A stretch of 5,540 nt of DNA from assembly GCA_002690755.1 (NCBI GenBank), contig NZFT01000035.1:4799-10338 (forward strand), read 5' to 3'. The DNA is from Phycisphaerae bacterium (GTDB lineage: Bacteria; Planctomycetota; Phycisphaerae; Phycisphaerales; SM1A02). Positions 1-5,097 of this stretch are shown one piece after another. Every line of letters starts with the position of its first letter. The first letter of the stretch is position 1. Made by a program: the position numbers and the translations under genes. The notes under the pieces were generated by a model, which saw only the letters and a list, made by a program, of their open reading frames with translations, was not told the origin of the DNA and did no database searches.

Positions 1-635
1 CTGAGGAGTCGGTGATCCGCCGTCGGAACGTGGGTGTGGGTGCCGAGGACGGCCGAAACCCGGCCGTCGAGATGAAACGCGAGCGCGGCCTTCTCGGCGG
101 TCGCCTCCATGTGGGCATCGATGAGAACGCCCTTCGCCCCCGGATTCGCGGCAAGGAGTTCGTCTGCGGTCTGGAACGGATCGTTGGCGGGAAGTCCCAT
201 GAACACCCGCCCGAGCACATTGAAGACCAGGAGTTCCCCCCCGCCGGCCTCCGCGGGCAGCGGAAGACGAAAACTCCGCTTTCCGGGCGCGTCGTTGGAA
301 AGGTTCGCTGGACGACAGACCGGTTCGCTCGGATCCTCGAGCAGCGGAATGATCCGTCGATCGCGATAGACATGATCGCCCAGCGTGACGCCGTCGATCC
401 CGAGGTCTCGAATCGTGCGGTAGAGCTCCGGGGTCAATCCCGAGCCATTCCGAAGGTTCTCGGCATTCGCAATGATCAGATCCGGCGTGTGATCACGCCG
501 CACTTCGGCGATGCGGGACGCCACGACACGTCGGCCCGGTCCGCCGTTGAGATCGCCGAGGAAGGCAACTCGGGCCGGTCGAGGCGTGCCGGAGATCGCC
601 CTTTCACGAGATTCATCCCTCGATTGGCTATTCAT
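1..635 (-). CDS. YmdB-type (TIGR00282-like) metallophosphoesterase, C-terminus cut by the window edge
   Basis: The reading frame was translated by hand from the complement; 211 codons are visible and it runs off the left edge. The family comprises metal-dependent phosphoesterases; Bacillus YmdB hydrolyses 2',3'-cyclic nucleotides and affects RNA turnover and biofilm formation. Visible metal-site motifs in order are GDLNGGPGR (D28), NAEN (E59, N60), GDH (D87, H88), DAHMEATAEK (H175) and GTHTHV (H200, H202). The block FHLDGRVSAVLGTHTHVPTAD is close to the family signature, and only the last part of the protein should be missing. The odd point is GDH at 86-88, where characterised members have GNH, an Asn metal ligand. 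The first 20 residues before the conserved beta strand are polar and poorly conserved in character. The ATG at 635 is the only clear in-frame start, with no Shine-Dalgarno before it (the upstream bases read TCCTCCC). Family assignment is secure; the substrate is inferred. Confidence 0.92.
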   Translation of the reverse strand, partial: MNSQSRDESRERAISGTPRPARVAFLGDLNGGPGRRVVASRIAEVRRDHTPDLIIANAENLRNGSGLTPELYRTIRDLGIDGVTLGDHVYRDRRIIPLLEDPSEPVCRPANLSNDAPGKRSFRLPLPAEAGGGELLVFNVLGRVFMGLPANDPFQTADELLAANPGAKGVLIDAHMEATAEKAALAFHLDGRVSAVLGTHTHVPTADHRLL

Positions 636-654
636 GGGAGGATTACGGTACACT
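624..654 (+). promoter_or_regulatory. Candidate promoter of the DUF3553 gene
   Basis: TTGGCT at 624-629 resembles a -35 (four of six bases of TTGACA). TACACT at 649-654 resembles a -10 (four of six bases of TATAAT). The 19-base spacer is longer than ideal. The -10 belongs to a TANACTC motif seen at two other gene starts in this window. The predicted start point is about 661, giving a leader of roughly 200 nt before the coding start at 861. The -35 overlaps the first codons of the divergent phosphoesterase gene. Confidence 0.4.
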
Positions 655-860
655 CTGCTAGTCGGGAATGGAGTTCGTTCGCAACGGCGAACGAACCCCC
701 GACAACTCAAGAGCCGAAAATTCAGCGGGGTCGGCGGTCTGCCAGTCGGATCGCGAGGATCCCCCCCCCAGCATCGTCGCTCGATGATGCGTCCCCGACG
801 GACATTCCATCCGTCCCCCCGCTGCCGCCGGATCCGATCGACCGTATTAAGCCGGCGGCG
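636..860. other. Divergent intergenic region between the phosphoesterase and the DUF3553 gene
   Basis: This 225-bp stretch separates two divergent genes. It contains a plus-strand -10-like element, a long hairpin at the predicted transcript start, an uninterrupted run of nine C at 761-769, and a small stem CATCG/CGATG (772-776 with 782-786). On the minus strand, TACCGT (complement of 645-650) lies nine bases before the phosphoesterase ATG and could be its -10, but I see no matching -35. Open frames crossing the region are composition-driven; only a 39-codon frame at 668-787 has any argument for it. Confidence 0.6.
661..703 (+). promoter_or_regulatory. Long 5' leader hairpin upstream of the DUF3553 gene
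   Basis: GTTCGTTCGC (673-682) and GCGAACGAAC (687-696) form a perfect 10-bp stem closed by the tetraloop AACG. A second helix, GTCGGG (661-666) with CCCGAC (698-703), stacks below it across an asymmetric interior loop (667-672 against C697). The whole structure has 16 pairs and starts at the predicted transcription start. No U-run follows in either direction, so a simple intrinsic terminator is unlikely. A 5' stabilising hairpin, a protein-binding leader or a DNA operator are all possible. The pairing is seen directly; the role is inferred. Confidence 0.5.
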
Positions 861-1511
861 ATGCATGCGGGCGAGCCGCAGGAGTGCACCACGTTGAAGC
901 ACAAGCAAGGTGATCAAGTACGCCATCCCGGTCGTCCCGAATGGGGATTGGGTGAGGTGATGAAGGTGGAGCTCATCACCCGGGACGGTCGCCCGGACCG
1001 TCGGGTCTGGATCAAGTTTCCGAGCGAAGGGACGAAGACCGTGCTGGCCAGCGTCGCCGGGCTCGAAACCATCGAGAAGCCGTTGGCCGAGATGGCCGCA
1101 TCCGGCGAGACGCTCGCGGACCGCGAAGCGGACCACGAGGGTGGTTGGCTCGGTGCGATCGCGAAGAATCGTCCGGAAGATGCGATGATCGCCGTTCCGG
1201 ACCGTGCCACCGATCCCTTCGTCGCGGTCAGCGGGCGTTTGAAGTTCATCTACGGCCTCTACCGCTTCAATCGAAGCGGCGGCTCGCTCATCGACTGGGC
1301 GATCGCGCAGACCGGCCTCGACGATCCGCTTTCCCGTTTCAACCGGCACGAACTCGAGCAGTTCTTCGACCGGTGGTGTTGGGAACGCGATCGAGTCCTC
1401 GCGCGCACGATCGACGAGGGCCGCCGGAGCGGCGACACGCTCGACAGCCTGCTCCACGGCGCTCCCCCCGCCGCCCGCCGTGGTCTCAAGAAGGCCGCCC
1501 CGGCCCGCTGA
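861..1511 (+). CDS. DUF3553 domain-containing protein with unassigned C-terminal region
   Basis: This encodes 216 residues from the ATG at 861. Residues 17-62 carry GDQVRHPGRPEWGLGEV followed by RRVWIKFPSEGTKTVL, matching the DUF3553 pattern, a small beta-rich domain also found at the C-terminus of some UvrD-type helicases. Its function is unknown. After a charged linker (70-118), residues 119-200 form a probably helical region rich in aromatics and Arg (RLKFIYGLYRFNRSGGSLIDW, then RHELEQFFDRWCWERDR) that I cannot place in a family. The tail is basic and rich in Ala and Pro. There is no signal peptide or membrane segment, so it is probably cytoplasmic. The start is uncertain: a TTG at 894 has AGGAG nine bases upstream and would give 205 residues starting just before the domain. 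The open frame continues far upstream, but there it only mirrors the phosphoesterase gene. A nucleic-acid-associated role is speculative. Confidence 0.85.
   Translation: MHAGEPQECTTLKHKQGDQVRHPGRPEWGLGEVMKVELITRDGRPDRRVWIKFPSEGTKTVLASVAGLETIEKPLAEMAASGETLADREADHEGGWLGAIAKNRPEDAMIAVPDRATDPFVAVSGRLKFIYGLYRFNRSGGSLIDWAIAQTGLDDPLSRFNRHELEQFFDRWCWERDRVLARTIDEGRRSGDTLDSLLHGAPPAARRGLKKAAPAR
880..884 (+). promoter_or_regulatory. Shine-Dalgarno-like AGGAG supporting an alternative TTG start at 894
   Basis: AGGAG lies nine bases upstream of an in-frame TTG at 894, and the resulting protein begins immediately before GDQVRHP. It could equally be a by-product of Gln-Glu codons (CAG GAG) if translation starts at the ATG at 861. 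Other genes in the window lack good Shine-Dalgarno sequences, which weakens the argument. Confidence 0.35.
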
Positions 1512-1542
1512 TCCGTCCGGAAACCATCACTTCCTGCGTCAC

Positions 1543-1562
1543 GACCGACCACGTGGTCGGTC
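1543..1562 (+). terminator. 20-nt perfect palindrome, candidate terminator or operator
   Basis: GACCGACCACGTGGTCGGTC is a perfect dyad with no central spacer, 32 nt after the DUF3553 stop codon. As RNA it would fold into an eight-pair stem with an ACGU loop, followed by TGTTCGCTCTGT, which is only moderately U-rich. As DNA it looks like a binding site for a dimeric regulator. Its place between two same-strand genes fits either reading. Confidence 0.4.
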
Positions 1563-1657
1563 TGTTCGCTCTGTAGGGCCTCGGCTTCGACCGAAATCGG
1601 CTTCCGAGATCGTCGGCGTGGCATCCGCGCCGGTCGGTGGCACTTGTAGGAGCGTCG

Positions 1658-1675
1658 CCGACGGAGATTCGTCGG
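1658..1675 (+). repeat. Short inverted repeat upstream of the coiled-coil gene
   Basis: CCGACG (1658-1663) and CGTCGG (1670-1675) form a perfect six-pair stem with loop GAGATT, ending 33 nt before the ATG at 1709. Just upstream, TCGGCTTC occurs twice (1581-1588 and 1597-1604), 16 bases apart. I saw no convincing promoter in the 1512-1708 gap, so the coiled-coil gene may be read from the DUF3553 promoter. Confidence 0.3.
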
Positions 1676-1708
1676 GGCTCCCGAGCACCGCAATTGGAAA
1701 TCGAAGAG

Positions 1709-2029
1709 ATGGATGAAATCACCTTTCAGCGGAAGATGCAGGAACTCATGTCCCGGATCCAGGCCATGCCGGAATCCTCGGACGAGCCCGAGCAGGCCGC
1801 GGCCCTCGCCGGCGAACGTCGAGATCGAATCAAGGCCTCGGTCGCCGAACTTCAGGAATCCCTCGACTATCTGAGGCTCAGCGTGAAGTACCTCGTCTTC
1901 GATCTCGAGGCAACTCGACGCGAGAATGCCTATCTCCGGAGAATGCTCGGGCAGTCGAGTCGCGACGCCCAGCGACAGATCGAGGACGACGAGACCTTCG
2001 AGGAAGGCGACGAAGAGCGCTTTGACTGA
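1709..2029 (+). CDS. Small conserved-looking coiled-coil protein of unknown function
   Basis: This encodes 106 residues. I do not recognise a named family, though the core block ESLDYLRLSVKYLVFDLEATRRENAYLRRML (about 50-80) looks strongly constrained and resembles hypothetical proteins I associate with planctomycetes; that recollection is unverified. The N-terminal 20 residues (FQRKMQELMSRIQAMP) look helical, a variable Glu/Ala linker follows, and residues 37-80 have heptad-like spacing of Leu, Val and Ile expected of a coiled coil. The last 16 residues are very acidic (DDETFEEGDEERFD). It has no cysteine, signal peptide or membrane span. The ATG at 1709 was chosen because the helical region starts there and the in-frame sequence upstream reads as non-coding. 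Codon use is GC-ending throughout, which supports a real gene. A cytoplasmic oligomeric or adaptor role is a guess. Confidence 0.8.
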   Translation: MDEITFQRKMQELMSRIQAMPESSDEPEQAAALAGERRDRIKASVAELQESLDYLRLSVKYLVFDLEATRRENAYLRRMLGQSSRDAQRQIEDDETFEEGDEERFD

Positions 2030-2041
2030 TTCCTGTTCCCC

Positions 2042-2066
2042 CGTCTCCGCCGGATGAGCGGAGGCG
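2042..2066 (+). terminator. Hairpin 1 after the coiled-coil gene, terminator-like
   Basis: CGTCTCCGC (2042-2050) pairs with GCGGAGGCG (2058-2066), nine pairs including one G-U, around the seven-base loop CGGATGA. It begins 13 nt after the stop codon at 2029. No U-run follows, so it would be a non-canonical terminator or a 3' stabilising stem. Confidence 0.4.
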
Positions 2067-2070
2067 CCCG

Positions 2071-2127
2071 GCGTGACCGGACACTTTCCCGATGCGGCCG
2101 ATCCAGGTTCGAGATTGCCGGTCACGC
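2071..2127 (+). repeat. Hairpin 2: 10-bp perfect inverted repeat with a 37-nt loop
   Basis: GCGTGACCGG (2071-2080) and CCGGTCACGC (2118-2127) are exact reverse complements. The enclosed 37 bases contain GGTTCGAGA, which recalls a tRNA T-loop. The flanking bases do not pair as a T-stem and the element is too short for a tRNA, so I do not call one. Confidence 0.4.
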
Positions 2128-2131
2128 GACC

Positions 2132-2165
2132 CGAAGGGCGTACCGTTTCCCCGGTACGTCCTTCG
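2132..2165 (+). repeat. Hairpin 3: 14-pair stem with TTTCCC loop
   Basis: CGAAGGGCGTACCG (2132-2145) pairs with CGGTACGTCCTTCG (2152-2165), 14 continuous pairs with one G-U (G2138 with T2159). This is the longest uninterrupted helix in the window. It starts four bases after hairpin 2 and ends eight bases before the candidate -35 of the kinase gene. There is no U-run after it. Confidence 0.45.
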
Positions 2166-2173
2166 TTCGTGGG

Positions 2174-2202
2174 CCGACACCCGTCCCGAAGGCGGGTAAA
2201 CT
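2174..2202 (+). promoter_or_regulatory. Candidate promoter of the UbiB-family kinase, leaderless geometry
   Basis: CCGACA (2174-2179; four of six bases of TTGACA) is separated by 17 bases from TAAACT (2197-2202; four of six bases of TATAAT). TAAACT is followed by seven bases (CCGCCTC) and then the GTG at 2210, so transcription would start at or next to the first codon. The -10 is the loop of an inverted repeat, AGGCGG (2190-2195) with CCGCCT (2203-2208), which could bind a regulator or compete with polymerase opening. The spacing is observed; promoter function is inferred. Confidence 0.5.
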
Positions 2203-2209
2203 CCGCCTC

Positions 2210-3928
2210 GTGATCGGCAACCAGATAAGAAACATCAAGCGGTGGAACCAGATCATCCGGGTGCTCGCCCGTTACGGTTTCGTGGAGTTCCTGCGGGAGA
2301 TCGGCCTCGGGAACATGGTCGCGGACCTGCTTGACCGCGTTCGCATCGGCCGGTCCGAAGCGACGCTGGTCCGGATGCCCACCCCGGTGCGGCTTCGACA
2401 TGCCATGGAGGAGCTCGGCCCGACCTTCATCAAGCTCGGGCAGGTGCTTTCCACGCGTCGAGACCTCGTCCCCGACGACTGGGCGGACGAATTCGCGAAT
2501 CTGCAGTCCGGATGCCCGGCCCTGTCCTGGACCGAGATCGAAGCGCAGCTGCGAGAAGCGTATCCCGAAGGTATCGACGCGAAGTTCGCGTCCGTCGATC
2601 AGGAGCCGATCGCTGCGGCGTCGATGGCCCAGGCGCACCGCGCCGTGCTGCTCGACGGCACGCCGGTCGTGCTCAAGATTCTCCGGCCGAACATCCGGGA
2701 GATCATCTCCGGCGACATGGAAGCCCTCCGCTTTCTCGCCCGCCTGGTCGACGAGCATCTCCCCAGCATGGGGTTCGATCCGAATGCGACCGTCGCGGAA
2801 TTCGCGCGCGAACTCGACCGGGAGACGGACCTCACCAACGAGGGCCGCGCGACCGATCGGCTGTCCACCATGTTTGCGGACCAGCCCGAGATCGACTTCC
2901 CCACCATCTACTGGCCGGAGACGACCCGCGACGTCCTGTGCGAATCGATCGCCGAGGGGACGCTGCTCGCCGACCTCGACGTCGCGACGCTGGATGCCGA
3001 GCAACGACGATCCATCGTCTCGATCGGTGCCGGTGCGGTCTTTCACCAGACCCTCGAGGTCGGATTCTTCCACGCAGATCCGCATCCCGGCAACATCTTC
3101 GTGCGACCGGACGGTGGCCTGACCTTCATCGACTGCGGCATGACGGGCTTCGTCGATGAACAGACCCGGCTCCGGCTCGCGGAGATCGTCTACGGCGTCA
3201 CGCGGAACGATGCGGACATGGTGATGCGGGCTGCGATGAAGCTCGCCGAGGTCGACTTCGACCACGTCGATCTCAAGGCCGCCCGATCCGACGTCCAGGA
3301 ACTGGTCGGCCGCTTCGTCGGCATGCCGATCGACCGAATCGACATGGGGTCGGTGCTCGACGACTTCTTCCAGACCCTTCGCCGGCACGATCTCCGATGT
3401 CCCGCCGACGTGGTGCTCCTCATCAAGGCGCTGACCACGATCGAGGGCGTCGCGATGTCCATCGATCCGTCGTTCGATCTGATCGCCTTCACGCGTCCCT
3501 ACATCGAGAAGCTGCTCAAGGGACGGTTCAGTCCCAAGGCCGTCGGTCGCCGAGCCCGCGAGGTTGCGATGGAGGTGATGGGGCTCGGAGAGACGCTGCC
3601 CGGCGAACTGTTGACCTTCCTCAGCCGCGTTCGCCGCAATCGGCTCCGTTTGCAGCTCGACGTCGTCGCGATCGAGGATCTCGTGGTCGGTCTCGAGGAC
3701 GCTTCGGAACGGATCGGCTACGCCCTGCTCATCTCGGCCCTGGTCATGGGCAGCGCGATCCTGGTACTCGCGAGTCGAGGCCAGGGGATCGCCTTGCACC
3801 TCGGCGTGGCGGGATTCGTGATCAGTGCCACGTTCGCCTTCGGGTTGCTCTTCAACAGCTGGAGGAACCGTCGACGACTGAAGCGTCGGACCCGCGCCCT
3901 GCGGAAGGCCCGCGGCGATCGTTTCTGA
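2210..3928 (+). CDS. AarF/ABC1/UbiB-family atypical kinase, membrane-anchored
   Basis: This encodes 572 residues from the GTG at 2210. The family has a protein-kinase-like fold and supports ubiquinone or other isoprenoid-lipid homeostasis, probably as ATPases rather than protein kinases. Motifs in order: KLGQ (75-78) of the KxGQ element, AAAS (135-138) replacing the glycine-rich loop, VVLK with K156, ELD of the ExD element (201-203), HADPHPGN (288-295) as catalytic loop, and DCG (308-310) in the DFG position. Two hydrophobic helices at about 502-521 and 528-548, then a very basic tail, anchor it in the membrane. The GTG is preferred because IGNQIRNIKRWNQIIRVLARYGF matches the usual family N-terminus, whereas the 52 in-frame residues upstream lie over hairpins and do not look like protein. 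It converges on the oxidoreductase with 28 bp between stops. Planctomycetes generally use menaquinone, so the partner quinone is open. Family certain, function inferred. Confidence 0.93.
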   Translation: MIGNQIRNIKRWNQIIRVLARYGFVEFLREIGLGNMVADLLDRVRIGRSEATLVRMPTPVRLRHAMEELGPTFIKLGQVLSTRRDLVPDDWADEFANLQSGCPALSWTEIEAQLREAYPEGIDAKFASVDQEPIAAASMAQAHRAVLLDGTPVVLKILRPNIREIISGDMEALRFLARLVDEHLPSMGFDPNATVAEFARELDRETDLTNEGRATDRLSTMFADQPEIDFPTIYWPETTRDVLCESIAEGTLLADLDVATLDAEQRRSIVSIGAGAVFHQTLEVGFFHADPHPGNIFVRPDGGLTFIDCGMTGFVDEQTRLRLAEIVYGVTRNDADMVMRAAMKLAEVDFDHVDLKAARSDVQELVGRFVGMPIDRIDMGSVLDDFFQTLRRHDLRCPADVVLLIKALTTIEGVAMSIDPSFDLIAFTRPYIEKLLKGRFSPKAVGRRAREVAMEVMGLGETLPGELLTFLSRVRRNRLRLQLDVVAIEDLVVGLEDASERIGYALLISALVMGSAILVLASRGQGIALHLGVAGFVISATFAFGLLFNSWRNRRRLKRRTRALRKARGDRF

Positions 3929-3963
3929 GTTTCGAGGAAACCGGGCCTCGGTCGATTCAGGCC
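3929..3963. terminator. Hairpins between convergent genes, possible bidirectional terminator
   Basis: In the 28-bp gap, CGAGG (3933-3937) pairs with CCTCG (3946-3950) around an eight-base loop. Two alternatives overlap it: GTTTC with GAAAC (3929-3941), and GGCCT (3944-3948) with AGGCC (3959-3963), the last entering the oxidoreductase coding end. The position between converging genes suggests shared termination, but the stems are short and no U-run is present on either strand. Confidence 0.3.
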
Positions 3964-5030
3964 TCGGGGAGCTCGGGAAGTTCGGGATCCGCCGGCACCG
4001 GCTCCCCGGCCAGCGAGGCCGCGATCCGGTGCGCGTGAATGTGCGCATTCTCGATGTAGACCTGGAAGCTTCCCTGCGTTCCGTTCACCGCGGTACCGGC
4101 GACATGCACCCCCGGCACGGTGGTCTCCATGGTGCTCGGATCGTGGCGAACCGCCGCGTTCTCGCCTTGGAACTCGCAGCCCAGGACTTCGAACAGTGAA
4201 CCGTCGGCTTCGAACCCGATCTGGAGGAGCACGTCATCGACTGGTACCTCGGTCCGCGCTCCATCCGCGACCCCTTCGAGCGTGACGGAGCCGGGACCGA
4301 TCTCGACGACCCGCGTGCCGAGCCGGGCGTGGATCAAGCCCGATCGGATGGATGATTCGATCTCCGGACGTATCCAGTACTTGATCCGCGGATGCAGCGC
4401 TTCGCGATGGTGGACGATGGTCACCCGGGCGCCGGCCCGCCAGAGTCGGATAGCCGATTCGGCCGCGGAGTTCTTGCCGCCGACCACGATCACCCGACGG
4501 CCGAAGCAGCGATGCGGCTCGCCGAGTTCATGGGAGACGAAGGGGCGGTCCTCGCCGGGCACGCCGAGCCTGCGGGGACGTGCGGTACCTCCGACCGCGA
4601 GCACGATTCGCTCGGCCTCCACCACGCGCTCGAGCCCCCCCAGCGTTCGCGTCCGCGCTTCGAAGCCATCGTCGGTCCGGGTGATCGAAGCCACGGACTC
4701 GTAGGTCCGCACCGGCAGATCAAAATGGGTCACGACTGCCCGGAGGTACGCGAGGTACTCCTCTCGAGTCGCCTTCTCCTGGTCGACCGTCACCAGCGGC
4801 ACCCCCGCGATCGAGATGCGTTCGGGACCGGAAAACCATCGGGTGGCGGGTGGAAAGGCCATCACTTGGGCTCCGAGGGGGCCCTGGTCGAGGTTCAAGG
4901 TTTCGATCCCGCGCCGTCGGAGCTCGATCGCGGTTTCGAGCCCGATGGGACCGGCTCCGACCACCAGGACCCGCGTCGCCGACCGGGCGAGCGGATCCGA
5001 GCGGCGGGAAAGGTCGTCGGGGGTGGTCAT
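3957..5030 (-). CDS. YpdA-like FAD/NAD(P)-dependent oxidoreductase
   Basis: This encodes 357 residues, close to the family size of about 320-330 plus an N-terminal extension of 20 and a Pro/Glu-rich tail. The order is typical of two-dinucleotide-binding flavoproteins: VLVVGAGPIG (21-30) for FAD, LAVGGTARP (144-152), VIVVGGKNSAAESA (180-193) for NAD(P)H, and GVHVAGTAVNG (307-317) near the C-terminal FAD contact. GVPGED (156-161), GGKNSA, IKYWIRPEIES and the IEN block (326-328) match the YpdA family, whose Staphylococcus member (Bdr) reduces bacillithiol disulfide. There is no redox CxxC, so it is not a thioredoxin reductase. The cysteine that Bdr carries inside the first glycine motif (GPCG) is Ile29 here; only two cysteines exist (175 and 285). 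Bacillithiol reduction is therefore doubtful. The ATG at 5030 lacks a clear Shine-Dalgarno. It is divergent from the cytochrome gene across 67 bp and probably cytoplasmic. Confidence 0.9.
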   Translation of the reverse strand: MTTPDDLSRRSDPLARSATRVLVVGAGPIGLETAIELRRRGIETLNLDQGPLGAQVMAFPPATRWFSGPERISIAGVPLVTVDQEKATREEYLAYLRAVVTHFDLPVRTYESVASITRTDDGFEARTRTLGGLERVVEAERIVLAVGGTARPRRLGVPGEDRPFVSHELGEPHRCFGRRVIVVGGKNSAAESAIRLWRAGARVTIVHHREALHPRIKYWIRPEIESSIRSGLIHARLGTRVVEIGPGSVTLEGVADGARTEVPVDDVLLQIGFEADGSLFEVLGCEFQGENAAVRHDPSTMETTVPGVHVAGTAVNGTQGSFQVYIENAHIHAHRIAASLAGEPVPADPELPELPEA

Positions 5031-5084
5031 GATTCGGATCCGGCGGAAGGACTGAAGGAAGATCGCTTTGCGAATCAGAGACGA

Positions 5085-5097
5085 TAGACTCGGAAAC
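5085..5097 (+). promoter_or_regulatory. Candidate -10 with leaderless spacing at the cytochrome gene
   Basis: TAGACT (5085-5090) is followed by seven bases (CGGAAAC) and then GTG at 5098, the same geometry as at the kinase gene. I find no good -35 at the usual distance: 5062-5067 reads ATCGCT. On the opposite strand, TATCGT (complement of 5081-5086) overlaps it and could be a -10 facing the oxidoreductase gene, about 50 bases from that gene's ATG. If both are used, the two promoters would collide. Confidence 0.4.

Noticed and set aside
761..769. Nine-C homopolymer as a sign of a frameshifted pseudogene
   Set aside because: No recognisable protein lies on either side in any frame, so it is simply an intergenic tract. 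Its exact length could be a sequencing uncertainty.
12..860. Upstream extension of the DUF3553 open frame to base 12
   Set aside because: Bases 12-635 are antisense to the clearly recognisable phosphoesterase, and 636-860 hold the promoter and hairpin. Only the part from 861 on resembles protein.
2071..2127. tRNA-like element (GGTTCGAGA inside a 10-bp acceptor-like stem)
   Set aside because: The element is only 57 nt, the T-stem bases do not pair, and there are no D or anticodon arms.
2054..2209. N-terminal extension of the kinase from an ATG at 2054
   Set aside because: The 52 extra residues lie over the hairpin array and do not resemble a UbiB-family N-terminus, while the sequence after the GTG at 2210 does.
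1259..4048. A 929-codon minus-strand open frame opposite the coiled-coil and kinase genes
   Set aside because: Its translation is low-complexity and rich in Arg, Asp, Glu, His and Gly with no family motif. It mirrors high-GC codon use of a well-supported gene on the other strand, a usual artefact in GC-rich genomes.
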